A DNA stretch of 64,000 nt from Rariglobus sp. (lineage in GTDB: Bacteria; Verrucomicrobiota; Verrucomicrobiia; Opitutales; Opitutaceae): NCBI GenBank assembly GCA_029266495.1, contig JAQSWS010000005.1:1-64000 (forward strand). The letters are read 5' to 3'. The position numbers and the translations under genes were made by a program. The notes under the pieces are model-generated. The model did not search any database. It was not told the origin of the DNA and saw nothing but the letters and a program-made list of their open reading frames with translations. Each line of letters starts with the position of its first letter. The stretch's first letter is position 1. Shown here in pieces: positions 53,597 to 63,188 of this stretch.

Positions 53597-53610
53597 TGTT
53601 AAACTTAACA
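53597..53610. promoter_or_regulatory. Operator-like palindrome 1
   Basis: TGTTAA-AC-TTAACA, a perfect 6-bp inverted repeat, 57 nt upstream of the GntR/LacI regulator start. Confidence 0.6.
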
Positions 53611-53667
53611 ATAGAATAGGTAAGACTCTATTGAACAAAATATAATGATTAAAATCCAAGAGGGTAG

Positions 53668-53691
53668 TTTAACAAAAGTCATTTTGTTAAA
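53668..53691. promoter_or_regulatory. Operator-like palindrome 2
   Basis: TTTAACAAAA-GTCA-TTTTGTTAAA, a perfect 10-bp inverted repeat in the same intergenic region; it contains the same TTAACA/TGTTAA half-sites in the opposite order. Confidence 0.65.
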
Positions 53692-53827
53692 TGAACATTT
53701 CTACACAAAACAAAGTGCTTGCATAGCCATCGGCCGACATGCTTTATGACGGGCAAGACGCCAGCTTTTCCCGCGAAACCGCCGGTCAGCGTGCGCACTG
53801 TTCACCCCCCACCAACCCGACCAACCG

Positions 53828-55255
53828 ATGAAAAGTCCGTCCTCGTCCTCCCCGCGCCTCCGCCGCGCCATCGCCCTCCTCGCCCTCCCCGCGCTCAGCA
53901 CCCCCGCCGTCTTCGCCGGTGCGTTTTTACATACCGGTGCCGGCCCCTACGAATACACCAGCACCGCCAACTGGGGCAGCAGTGTTATCGGCAACAATTG
54001 GACCACCAATATCGTCGCCGACCAGACGATCACGTTCGCGACCGATTACACGACTGCGGACCAAGACGGAGCCAGCAGCGGTAGCACCTCTACTCTCAGC
54101 ATCGCCAATACCGGCACCTTTAACCACACCTTCATCGGTGGAGGCGCCAACCGCACGCTCACCCTCGGCGGCAACATCACGCTCGGAAACGGCGGGGCTA
54201 CCGCCAACAAAGTCATCATCGGCAGCCTCACCGCCGGCCAACAGCTCAACCTCGACCTGGGCGCCGCAAGCAGGACATTTACCATCGGAACCAATCGCAC
54301 GCTTGAAATCCTCAACGTCGTCTCCGGCGCCACCCGGGGCATCACCACGACTGGAAACGGCAAACTGATTCTTTCCAACGAAGCCAGCACCTACGGTGGC
54401 GCTACCGCCCTTCAAAGCGGCGCCATCGTCGAGGTCACCAAGCTCGCCAATGGTGGGGTCAACAGTAGCATCGGCACGGCGAACGCCACCACGTCTTCTC
54501 TCGTTTTCGGCGGAAGTTCTGCGGCCACCCTGCGCTATGTGGGCGGCGGCGACACCACAAACCGCTTGTTCAGCGTTGGCGGCGCCGGCGGCATGATCGA
54601 CTCCTCCGGCTCGGGCGCGCTCGTCTTCAATGCCACCGGATCATTAAACCTCATCACGAGCGGCACGGCTCGCACCATCACGTTCAAAGGCACGAACACG
54701 GACGACAACAGCATCTCCATCGTGCTCGCCGATGCCGGCAGCGGCAAAACCACCATTCAAAAGGATGGTGCCGGCAAGTGGATCCTCTCCGGCAATAATA
54801 CCTACACGGGGGACACGATCATCAATGCCGGCACCCTCCAGCTCGGCTCCGCGAACAGCGGCGGCAACGGCGGCAATGTCATCTTGAACGGCGGCACCTT
54901 CGCCACCGGCGGTTTCTCCGAGACCTTCGGCACCCTCGATGTGAACGGCAACGCCATCATCGACATGGGCAACCTTACCTCCGCCCTCGTATTCGCCGAC
55001 AGCAGCCTCGTTGCCTGGAGCGAGTCCGTCAGTCTCAGCATCATCAACTACACCGGGGACATCGACAGCATCTTCTTCGGCGTCGATGGACTCGACCTCT
55101 CTCAACTCGCGAAAATCACCATCAACGGCTTCGATGCCGCCCTCGAAAACGGCTTCCTCGTCGTCGCCATCCCCGAGCCCTCCACCTACGCCTTCCTCGC
55201 CGGCGCCGGAGGCCTGCTTCTCGCGGGCGTTCGTCGCCGCACCCGCGTCCAGTAA
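53828..55255 (+). CDS. PEP-CTERM protein with autotransporter-associated beta-strand repeats
   Basis: 475 aa. Signal peptide (RAIALLALPALSTPAVFAGA), then a Gly/Ser/Thr/Asn-rich beta-helix region; GAGKWILSGNNTYTGDTIIN and AGTLQLGSANSGGNGG are autotransporter-associated repeats. C terminus IPEPSTYAFLAGAGGLLLAG then VRRRTRVQ: PEP motif, helix, Arg tail. Surface-sorted beta-helix protein, possibly controlled by the divergent sugar regulator. No autotransporter barrel domain. Confidence 0.85.
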   Translation: MKSPSSSSPRLRRAIALLALPALSTPAVFAGAFLHTGAGPYEYTSTANWGSSVIGNNWTTNIVADQTITFATDYTTADQDGASSGSTSTLSIANTGTFNHTFIGGGANRTLTLGGNITLGNGGATANKVIIGSLTAGQQLNLDLGAASRTFTIGTNRTLEILNVVSGATRGITTTGNGKLILSNEASTYGGATALQSGAIVEVTKLANGGVNSSIGTANATTSSLVFGGSSAATLRYVGGGDTTNRLFSVGGAGGMIDSSGSGALVFNATGSLNLITSGTARTITFKGTNTDDNSISIVLADAGSGKTTIQKDGAGKWILSGNNTYTGDTIINAGTLQLGSANSGGNGGNVILNGGTFATGGFSETFGTLDVNGNAIIDMGNLTSALVFADSSLVAWSESVSLSIINYTGDIDSIFFGVDGLDLSQLAKITINGFDAALENGFLVVAIPEPSTYAFLAGAGGLLLAGVRRRTRVQ

Positions 55256-55375
55256 GTTACCCTCGTTACCCGCATCCGGGCGTCCCGCTTTCGGCGCCCG
55301 GCAGGGCGAGGATTCCCCTCCCCGCCTTGTTCGCCCCGCCCCGGACGACCCGCGGGTCTGCCCCGCCCCCCCCCC

Positions 55376-58300
55376 TTGGTCATCGGTCCTTCGCCATCGG
55401 TCATTCCACACCGGCGTCGCAGCGGCTTCGCGTTGCTCATCACGATCACGCTCCTCGCATTTCTCGTCCTCCTCCTCGTCTCGCTCGCCAGCCTCACCCG
55501 GGTCGAAACCCAGGTTGCCTCCAACAACCAGCACATCGCCCAAGCCCGTCAGAACGCCCTCATGGCGCTCAACCTCGCCTTGGGCCAATTGCAAAAACAT
55601 GCCGGCCCTGACCAACGCGTCACCGCCCGCGCCGATGTCCAACCCGCCGCGACCGCTCCCGCACCCTCTCCCTACCCCTCTGTCGACCCCGCCTCCGGCA
55701 CCAACCTCACCGCGAACACCGCAACCGCCCTCGGCTCCATCGACACCTACTGGCGCAACCGTCGCAACCGCCAATGGACCGGCGTCTGGCGCAACCGCAA
55801 CACCCCGGATTACACCCCGCCTGCCCCGGCCTTCGATTCCAACAACCCCGCCGCCTACAACCCCGTCCCCGCCCTCCAGTCCTGGCTGGTCAGCGGCAAC
55901 GAAAACGGCGCAGCCACGTTCTCTCCCTCCACCGCCGTTACGGGTCTCACCATCACCTCGACGCCCGTCGATCGCATCGCCGACGCCAACGGAGCGTTTC
56001 ACCGCCTCCTCGTCAAAGCCTCCGCGGGCGTCACGGCCGCCACGGACCTCGACCGCGCCGTCACCGCCCCCGAGATCGAAATCCGCTCTTCCGCGACGCC
56101 GGGTAATGGCACCACGGATACGTTGATCGGCCACTATGCCTGGTGGGTCGGCGATGAGGGCATCAAAGCCCGCGCCAACCTCGTCGACCCCCACGCCTCC
56201 GCCGGCACCGCCGAGGCCAACCTCACCCGCCTCCAGTCCGCCCAGCGCCCCGCCATCGAGGCCATGACCACCAACGGCACCGACGGCCTTGCCCCCCTCG
56301 CCCCTCCCACGGTCCAGACACAACTGGCCGCCTACCAGGCAAGCCTCCTCAACATCCAGAGCTCCGCCCAGTTCCCCTTCATCACTGCGGCCGCCCCCTT
56401 GTCCGCCGAACTCAAATCCCGTTACCACGACCTCTCCGTCAGCTCCCGCGGACTCCTCGCCGACGTAAAGAATGGCGGCCTCAAAACCGACCTCTCCTAT
56501 CTCTTCGGCCTATCCAACCTCACCGATTTCCGCACAGCCCTTCGCGCCCTCTACGGCACCAACTCCATCGCCCCGCTCAACCCCAATCCCGCCGTCTCCA
56601 CCGATTTGGCCAACCCTCTCCTCAACCCCGTCGCCACCCTCCGCGCCACGTTCCCGACCACGGCCGCGGACGGCGGTAACTACGCCGCTGCCACGCAATT
56701 TGCCAATACCTCCACCTGGGAACAGCTCTGGTCCTTCGCCAACCAAGGCTCGACCTTCAACGCCGCCGGCCAGGCCGCGCCGCGCGTCCAGACGGCCACC
56801 CAACACGGCCTCTACCCCCTGATCATCCAGACCAAGATGTTTTACCGCCTCCGCATTGAAGGCGGCAGCACCACAACCGACCCGGATGGCACTGTGGTGA
56901 ATCGCACCGGCGCCATTTACGTCGATGTGCTTCCGCTCTTCGTTCTGGCCAACCCCTATGCCGTTCCGTTGGCCGCCTCCGATTATCAAGTCCGGGTATC
57001 CGGCAGTAATCCGGCCCTCGTTTTCGGGAAGATTGATCCTGCGGCAACGACTCCCCCTTCGCCCACAAACGACTTCACCCCGGCCTACTCCGTTTACAAC
57101 CCCACTTGGGCCGGCAATAGAACCTTCGTTTTACGCACCACCGGAATGGCTGCTGGCGAGGCCCAAATCTTTACGATTGATCCGGATCCCGCCCTCAACA
57201 CCACCATCGATGCTGATGACCGCATTCTGGTGGCCCGGCAGTCAGGCAATTCCGTCCCTCAGATGGACAACAAACGGGTCTACATGAAGAACGAATTCGA
57301 CCCCGCGCCGGCCCTCACTTACCTCGCGGCCAGCCAGACCTCGCCTTATCCGCCTATCACGATTCCGTCTGACAAAACCCATGCGGCCTTACGCATCGGC
57401 ACATCGGGACTCATTACGATCCTCTTTCAAGGGTTTACGCCGGGAGATGCGCAGGGATACCTCAAGCTCCTGCAATTTACCACCGCACAAAATCTTACCG
57501 GTGATGCGGAGTTCGGCGGGGCAACCACGATGTTCGTCGTTGATCCCATGTCTGACGGCATCCGCCAAGGCGGCGGGGTAAACTCTATCGTCAACCAGCC
57601 GCCGACCACCGATCACCGCGCCGCCAAACCCCCCAGCGGCTCCGTCTTCTTCTCGCATCAACAGGCCCCCTTTCTTCAGGTCAACTACCGGACCAACCAG
57701 ATCATGTGGACGGGCAGCCCCTCCAACCCACACCCCTTGGAATGGGCCCGTCGCTTCACCAAAAACGGTTCCACCGGTTCCGCTGGCAACACCCCCAACC
57801 CGTGGTTCGGCGCCAACCTCATGCGCCCCTCCGGCTCCACCACCACCGTCCGCTGGGGCCTCGTCAACATCGGCGAAGGCCAGAACCAGACCGTCCCGCC
57901 CGCCTCCATCGGTGGCCCCTCCGCACTGGATGTCGGCTTCAACAACTACCTCTACGACATCCCCCGCGCCGGCCACCCGCTCGCCTCCCTCGGCCAGCTC
58001 CAGCACTTCAACACCACCGGCTACCATCCCATCGCCAGCACGCCGAACCAGGTCACCTCGTTAAGCAGCTGGCAAACCAACTACTCGTTTTCCAACTCCT
58101 ACCCCCAGCCCCGCGTCCCCCGCGATCAGCTCTTTAACTACGTCAACAACGGCAATATTTCCCTCCATTACCATTTCGACGGCTCCTCCATCTGGAACGA
58201 CCTCTTCTGGGACCGCTTTACTTTCTCGACCTACCCGCAGTCCGCAGCGGTCTCTTTCGACTTCGCCACGGACAAGCTCATCAACGCCCGCTACCGCCCT

Positions 58301-59188
58301 TTCCGGGATCGCACCACGGTGCCTTGGGACGACGAAACCAAATTCCGCGGCGACGGCAACCCCGCCACCGCCGCCAACACCCGCGCCGCCGCCGCCAACC
58401 TCCTCGTCGACGGCGCCTTCAACATCAACTCCACCTCCATCGAGGCGTGGAAAGCCGTCTTCTCTTCCCTCAAAAACGTCCCCGCCGGCTCCGAGACCAC
58501 TCCCTCCGCCCCCTTCCCCCGCACCCTCTCGCCCACCGCCGGTTCCGCCGCCGCCGCCACCGGCACCTCTCCCGACTCTTGGGCCGGCTTCCGCAACCTC
58601 TCCACCGCCGAGGTCCAGTCCCTCGCCGAGGAAATGGTCATGCAGGTCCGCAAACGCGGCCCCTTCCTCTCCCTCTCCGACTTCGTCAACCGCCGCCTCA
58701 TCAAGACCGCCGACGACACCCTTGGCCTCGGCCTCTCCGGCGCGCTCCAGGCCGCCCTCGACCGCGCCGTCAATCAGACCTCCCGCCTCACGCCCGCCTT
58801 CAACGTCAAATCCTCCGCCGTCAGCGCCACCTCCGCGACCAACCCCAACCTGATCGCCTTCTCCGAAATCGGCTATATCCTCCCCGCCGCCCTCGCCGGC
58901 TTCCCCGGTTACATGCTCCAGGGCGACGTCCTCTCCGCCCTCGGCCCCAGCCTCTCCGCCCGCTCCGACACCTTTACGATCCGCACCTACGGCGACGCCA
59001 CCAACCCCGCCACCGGCGAGGTCACCGGCCGCGCCTGGTGCGAAGCCGTCGTCCAGCGCCTCCCCGATTACGTCGATCCCGCGGCCGATGTCGCCACCGC
59101 CACACCCGCCGCCGGCACCCCCAACGCCACCTTCGGCCGCCGCTTCCAAATCATCAGCTTCCGCTGGCTCTCCCCCGAAGACGTCTGA
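55376..59188 (+). CDS. Very large prepilin-like secreted protein (Verru_Chthon cassette A type)
   Basis: 1270 aa; opens with TTG at 55376. After RRRSG comes FALLITITLLAFLVLLLVSL, a prepilin-like N helix, then ASLTRVETQVASNNQHIAQA and ALMALNLALGQLQKHAGPDQ. This N terminus and the length match the large verrucomicrobial cassette proteins. The body is Pro/Thr/Ala-rich with segments such as DPHASAGTAEANLTRLQSAQ. Likely exported by a type II/IV-pilus-like route. The next three genes have no more than small gaps, so one operon. Confidence 0.8.
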   Translation: MVIGPSPSVIPHRRRSGFALLITITLLAFLVLLLVSLASLTRVETQVASNNQHIAQARQNALMALNLALGQLQKHAGPDQRVTARADVQPAATAPAPSPYPSVDPASGTNLTANTATALGSIDTYWRNRRNRQWTGVWRNRNTPDYTPPAPAFDSNNPAAYNPVPALQSWLVSGNENGAATFSPSTAVTGLTITSTPVDRIADANGAFHRLLVKASAGVTAATDLDRAVTAPEIEIRSSATPGNGTTDTLIGHYAWWVGDEGIKARANLVDPHASAGTAEANLTRLQSAQRPAIEAMTTNGTDGLAPLAPPTVQTQLAAYQASLLNIQSSAQFPFITAAAPLSAELKSRYHDLSVSSRGLLADVKNGGLKTDLSYLFGLSNLTDFRTALRALYGTNSIAPLNPNPAVSTDLANPLLNPVATLRATFPTTAADGGNYAAATQFANTSTWEQLWSFANQGSTFNAAGQAAPRVQTATQHGLYPLIIQTKMFYRLRIEGGSTTTDPDGTVVNRTGAIYVDVLPLFVLANPYAVPLAASDYQVRVSGSNPALVFGKIDPAATTPPSPTNDFTPAYSVYNPTWAGNRTFVLRTTGMAAGEAQIFTIDPDPALNTTIDADDRILVARQSGNSVPQMDNKRVYMKNEFDPAPALTYLAASQTSPYPPITIPSDKTHAALRIGTSGLITILFQGFTPGDAQGYLKLLQFTTAQNLTGDAEFGGATTMFVVDPMSDGIRQGGGVNSIVNQPPTTDHRAAKPPSGSVFFSHQQAPFLQVNYRTNQIMWTGSPSNPHPLEWARRFTKNGSTGSAGNTPNPWFGANLMRPSGSTTTVRWGLVNIGEGQNQTVPPASIGGPSALDVGFNNYLYDIPRAGHPLASLGQLQHFNTTGYHPIASTPNQVTSLSSWQTNYSFSNSYPQPRVPRDQLFNYVNNGNISLHYHFDGSSIWNDLFWDRFTFSTYPQSAAVSFDFATDKLINARYRPFRDRTTVPWDDETKFRGDGNPATAANTRAAAANLLVDGAFNINSTSIEAWKAVFSSLKNVPAGSETTPSAPFPRTLSPTAGSAAAATGTSPDSWAGFRNLSTAEVQSLAEEMVMQVRKRGPFLSLSDFVNRRLIKTADDTLGLGLSGALQAALDRAVNQTSRLTPAFNVKSSAVSATSATNPNLIAFSEIGYILPAALAGFPGYMLQGDVLSALGPSLSARSDTFTIRTYGDATNPATGEVTGRAWCEAVVQRLPDYVDPAADVATATPAAGTPNATFGRRFQIISFRWLSPEDV

Positions 59189-59202
59189 CCACCTCGCCTG
59201 CC

Positions 59203-59970
59203 ATGCGCATCCTTCGCAAGTTCCTCCATTGGTCATTGGTCATTGGTCATTGTGCATTCGCGGCGGGCGCCCTCGCCCAGACTCCGACCCCTGACGCCCC
59301 CAAACCCGCCCGCCTGCGCTTCCTCTTCCTCGACGAAACCCCCGGCTACTACTCGCTCAAACTCGCCAACGGCTCCCGCCAGATCAGCTCCAACCCCTAC
59401 GAAATCAGCGCCCCCTACACGCCCGCCGACTTCAAATCCTTCGACGTTTATAAGACCCTTCCCGATCCGAAGACCGGTTCGATCCGTCCCGTTAAAATCG
59501 CCACCGTCACCCCTCCCGCCAACACCCCGTCCGCCCTCGTCATCATCACCCCGCGCCCCGCGGCATCCCCCGACGCCTCTCCCGTCTACAACGTCGAGCT
59601 CGTCGACAGCAACCCGGCCCTCTTCCCGGCCGGCTCCATCCGCATCATCAACCGCAGCCCCGTGTCGATGGCCGCACAGTTCAGCGACAGCCGCGTCGTT
59701 ACCGCACCAGGCGAAGTCAGCCTGGTCCAGCCCGTCACCGACGCCCGCCGCCGCATCCTCTTCAAGATCGCCATCCAGGTCCAGCAGGAGGCCGGTGGCT
59801 GGCAGCTCATTCAAGACGACATCACCGTCATCCGCCCCAAAGAGCGCATGGTCGGCATCCTCGTCTATTCGGCGGGGGGCATGAGGCACATGCTCACCGC
59901 CGAAGAAATCGCTGAGATGGGCGCGCCCAAACCCGGCTGCTTCTGGCTCACGTTCTCCGATTCCCCCTGA
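59203..59970 (+). CDS. Exported hypothetical protein of the cassette
   Basis: Start at ATG 59203 (MRILRKFLHWSLVIGHCAFA), with a signal peptide cleaved near ALA; the track's frame from 58324 is the shadow of the large gene. 255 aa. Contains LRFLFLDETPGYYSLKLANG and INRSPVSMAAQFSDSRVVTA, a beta-sandwich-like composition. Family not recognised beyond its position in the verrucomicrobial cassette. It lies 14 nt after the large gene. Confidence 0.75.
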   Translation: MRILRKFLHWSLVIGHCAFAAGALAQTPTPDAPKPARLRFLFLDETPGYYSLKLANGSRQISSNPYEISAPYTPADFKSFDVYKTLPDPKTGSIRPVKIATVTPPANTPSALVIITPRPAASPDASPVYNVELVDSNPALFPAGSIRIINRSPVSMAAQFSDSRVVTAPGEVSLVQPVTDARRRILFKIAIQVQQEAGGWQLIQDDITVIRPKERMVGILVYSAGGMRHMLTAEEIAEMGAPKPGCFWLTFSDSP

Positions 59971-59983
59971 TCCGCGCCCCCTC

Positions 59984-61429
59984 ATGTCCGCCCCCCGTCC
60001 GAACCTCTACCGGCGCCTCACCGCGAGTGTGCCGATTCTCATCACCGTGATCGTTCACATCGTGCTGATCGCGATCGCCGGCTACTTCGTCACCGAACAA
60101 ATCGTCGGCAAAAAAAAGACTTTTGAGGCGGCCGCCGCGTCGGAGTCGATCGTTCAAAAACAGGTCGAGCACCGCCTCCAGGTCGCGCGAAAGGGCGGGG
60201 GATCCGCCAGTGCTTCACCCGTTTCGGCCTCGCGTATTTTTTCCACCGCGGAAAACGCGCTGCAAATGCCCGCCATGCCCGACCTCCCGTCAGTCGGCGC
60301 GAGTTCGCTCAGCGGCATGGGCTTCGGCAAGGGCATGGGCTCGGTCGGCACCGGCACCGGTTACAACACCGGCCTCGGCAATTCCGGCAGCCTCGGCCGC
60401 GGCTTCATGAGCATGAGCTTCCTCGGCGTCACCAACCAGCGCGTCAAAAAAGTCGTCTTCGTCGTCGACATCAGCACCGGCCTCATGGACATCCGCAAAG
60501 GCGGCTTCCGCGCCTTCGAAATCCTGCGCACCGAAATTTCCCGCCTGATCAGCCAGCTGCCCCCGACCAGCGAGTTCAACGTCGTGCTGTTCGACGGCCT
60601 CACCCTTCGCCTTTTTTCTCAGAGCCTCACCCTCGCCACGGTCGTCAACAAGACCGCCTTCTTCGACTGGATCAAACCGATCAACGCCAGTCTCTCCACC
60701 TTGGGCTCAAGCTCCATCCCCGCGTCGTCCCCCCGCTGGACCTTCAGCCGCCCCGAGAACCTCAAACTCGACCCCGAATACGGTCCTGCCTCCTGGGTTC
60801 AAGGCATCCATGCCGCCCTCGAACAAAAACCCGACACCGTCTTCGTGATCACCGGTTCCGGCGGCGCCGGCCAGATCCGTCTCAGCGACGAAACCATCGC
60901 GCGTCACCGCGAAGCCCGCGCCAAGCAGCTTGCCGAACTCAAGGCCTCGGGCCTCGACATCGCCAGCATCAGCGCCGCCCGCAACAAGGCCTTCGCGAAA
61001 CTTCGCGCCGAGTTCGATGCCATCAACCAAAAGCTCCTCGCCCAAGGGAAGGACCCCTTCGTCATCCAGGCAACCCGCCGCGTTCTCGACGCCGACTTCC
61101 AGGCCGCCCTCAAGCGAGCCGGCTTCACGCTCTCGCTCGACACCACCGGCTGGACCGACAAGGCCGGCCAGCCCATCTGGACCGACTTCAGCACCAATGT
61201 CGCCATGTCCCACAACGCCGGATTTTCCGACGTCCTCAGCCACGTATCGAAACTCCAATACGGGCTGCTCTCCGAACGCGCCTCGCTCAATCTCTTCCTC
61301 TTCGTCGGCCCGGGTGAAAAGACCGAGGCGACCGAGAAAAATCTCTCCACGTTCACTGCGAAAAATGGTGGCAAGTTCAACCTGCTCACCACCAGACGCC
61401 TCGAAGAACTGACTCGCAAGAAACCGTGA
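59984..61429 (+). CDS. Membrane-anchored VWA-like protein of the cassette
   Basis: 481 aa. One N-terminal transmembrane helix (VPILITVIVHIVLIAIAGYF), a Gly/Ser-rich linker (SGMGFGKGMGSVGTGTGYN), then a VWA-like domain starting KKVVFVVDISTGLMD; the MIDAS would be D-x-S but the second Ser is replaced by Gly or Thr, so metal binding is uncertain. A helical insert (about 300-340) follows. It ends KFNLLTTRRLEELTRKKP. Its last bases overlap the frame of the next gene. Confidence 0.8.
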   Translation: MSAPRPNLYRRLTASVPILITVIVHIVLIAIAGYFVTEQIVGKKKTFEAAAASESIVQKQVEHRLQVARKGGGSASASPVSASRIFSTAENALQMPAMPDLPSVGASSLSGMGFGKGMGSVGTGTGYNTGLGNSGSLGRGFMSMSFLGVTNQRVKKVVFVVDISTGLMDIRKGGFRAFEILRTEISRLISQLPPTSEFNVVLFDGLTLRLFSQSLTLATVVNKTAFFDWIKPINASLSTLGSSSIPASSPRWTFSRPENLKLDPEYGPASWVQGIHAALEQKPDTVFVITGSGGAGQIRLSDETIARHREARAKQLAELKASGLDIASISAARNKAFAKLRAEFDAINQKLLAQGKDPFVIQATRRVLDADFQAALKRAGFTLSLDTTGWTDKAGQPIWTDFSTNVAMSHNAGFSDVLSHVSKLQYGLLSERASLNLFLFVGPGEKTEATEKNLSTFTAKNGGKFNLLTTRRLEELTRKKP

Positions 61430-61461
61430 TTCCTACCGATCCACCCCCGGTCTTCCCCTTC

Positions 61462-63099
61462 ATGAAATTGATCTTTCGGCGCCTGTTCCCGCTCTACCTG
61501 CTGCTCGCGGCCCTCCCCCTTGCCGCTCAAGGCACCGCCCCGACCAAGCCGCTCGTCGCCAACGGCGACTTCGAGGCACCCACCGCCGCCGATAATCTGC
61601 CCGCCGCCTGGGAGGGCAAATCCGAGGGCGTGGTCACGGTCGTCAAAGAGGAGGACCGCCAGTTCGTCCGTCTGGTTTCCCAGGCGCCCAATCAGCTCGT
61701 GCTGATTTCCCAGCTCGTGCCCGTCCCGCCGGACGTGAAGGGCCTCGTTGTCCAGGCCCGCTTCCGCACCGCCAATGTCAAATTCGGCAAAGATTTCCTC
61801 TGCGACGCCCGCACCCGTTTCTCCTTCCTCGACGCCGCCGGCCAGCCCGTCGGCAAGAGTCCGAGCGACGTGATCTTCAACGCCAACGCCAAGACGTGGA
61901 CCGATGTCGAGCGCAAGTTCCTCATCCCCGAGGGTGCCGCCACCCTCAAGGTCAACCTCTGCCTCAACCGCCCCGCCTCGGGCACCCTCGACGTCGATGC
62001 GATCCGCCTTTCGCCCATGGACGCAAGCGAGGCCGAGGCCCTCGCACAGGCCCCGCTCCGCGCCCAGCAGAAGAAACTCGCCGACGAGGAGGAATCCTCC
62101 CGCCTGATCCAACTGCCATCCCTTACCCGCGAGCTCAAAGTCTCCGGAAACAAACTCATCAACGACCAGGGCCGCCCGGTCATCCTTCAAGGCGTCAACG
62201 TCCCCAGCCTCGAGTGGTCCGCCAAGGGTGAGCAGGTCAACCGCTCCGCCAAGGTCGCGCTCCTCGACTGGAAGGCCAACGTCATCCGCGTCCCTGTTTC
62301 CAACAGCTATTGGTTTGGCCGCGGCAAGGGCGCCAAGGAACCGTCCAACGACGCGGACGCCTACCGCCGCATCGTGGATGACCTGGTCAAGATCGCCGCC
62401 GGCCAGGGCGCCTACCTCATCCTCGACCTCCACCTCTTCGGCGGCCCCAAGGCCAACGCCGTGGAGTTCTGGAAGGACGCCGCCGCGCGTTACGCCAACA
62501 ACCCCGCCGTGCTCTTCGACCTCTTCAACGAACCCACCGGCATCACTTGGGACCTGTGGCAAAAAGGCGGCGTGCGCGAGGTGAAGGACAAAAAAACCCA
62601 GGAGGTCACCCAGGTCGAAGTCGTCGGCATGCAGGCGCTCATCGATGCCGTCCGCTCCACCGGCGCCCGCAACATCGTCATCGCGGGCGGCGTGGGCTAC
62701 GCCTACGACCTTAGCGGCGTCCTTGAGGGTTACGCCTTGGCCGATCACGACGGCAATGGACTCGTCTACGCCACCCATTTCTACAACTGGCACCGCGGCT
62801 GGGAGAAGCGCTTTCTCCCGCTCGCGAACAAATATCCGATCCTCGTCGGCGAATTTGGAGCCGACGTAAAGAAGATGTCCTTCATCCCCGGCAACCAGCA
62901 GGAAAATCCCTACACTTGGATGCCCGACGCGCTCGGCATGATCCAAAAATACAACCTGAACTGGACCGCGTTCTCCTTTCATCCGGCGGCCTCTCCCGTG
63001 CTCATCAAAGACTGGACCTACGAACCCACGCCGTTTTTCGGCGCCTTCGTGAAGGACGCCCTCGCGGGCAAAAAATTCGAGTCCGTAAAACTCCGCTGA
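61462..63099 (+). CDS. GH5-family glycoside hydrolase with N-terminal binding domain
   Basis: Start at ATG 61462 (MKLIFRRLFPLYLLLAALPL), signal peptide cleaved near AAQ. 545 aa. Residues 25-200 form a carbohydrate-binding-like beta sandwich (VANGDFEAPTAADNLPAAWE). The catalytic domain starts at VSGNKLINDQGRPVILQGVN. Acid/base Glu is in VLFDLFNEPTG and the nucleophile Glu in PILVGEFGADVKK; the order and spacing fit clan GH-A, family 5. Likely a beta-glucanase or mannanase. A LacI-type regulator follows. Confidence 0.9.
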   Translation: MKLIFRRLFPLYLLLAALPLAAQGTAPTKPLVANGDFEAPTAADNLPAAWEGKSEGVVTVVKEEDRQFVRLVSQAPNQLVLISQLVPVPPDVKGLVVQARFRTANVKFGKDFLCDARTRFSFLDAAGQPVGKSPSDVIFNANAKTWTDVERKFLIPEGAATLKVNLCLNRPASGTLDVDAIRLSPMDASEAEALAQAPLRAQQKKLADEEESSRLIQLPSLTRELKVSGNKLINDQGRPVILQGVNVPSLEWSAKGEQVNRSAKVALLDWKANVIRVPVSNSYWFGRGKGAKEPSNDADAYRRIVDDLVKIAAGQGAYLILDLHLFGGPKANAVEFWKDAAARYANNPAVLFDLFNEPTGITWDLWQKGGVREVKDKKTQEVTQVEVVGMQALIDAVRSTGARNIVIAGGVGYAYDLSGVLEGYALADHDGNGLVYATHFYNWHRGWEKRFLPLANKYPILVGEFGADVKKMSFIPGNQQENPYTWMPDALGMIQKYNLNWTAFSFHPAASPVLIKDWTYEPTPFFGAFVKDALAGKKFESVKLR

Positions 63100-63188
63100 T
63101 TTCCCCATGCGCCTGTTTCGCAATCAGCGCTACCCCCACCAGGTCTACGCCAGGTTCCGGTGACCCCGGCCTTCCTGGTCGCTCCTCC

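Noticed and set aside
54644-58027. Minus-strand Gly/Asp/Glu-rich ORFs
   Set aside because: Low-complexity reverse frames of the PEP-CTERM and prepilin-like genes.
58324-59202. 5' part of the 548-aa ORF
   Set aside because: It is an Arg/Pro-rich shadow of the large prepilin-like gene; the real gene starts at 59203 with a signal peptide.
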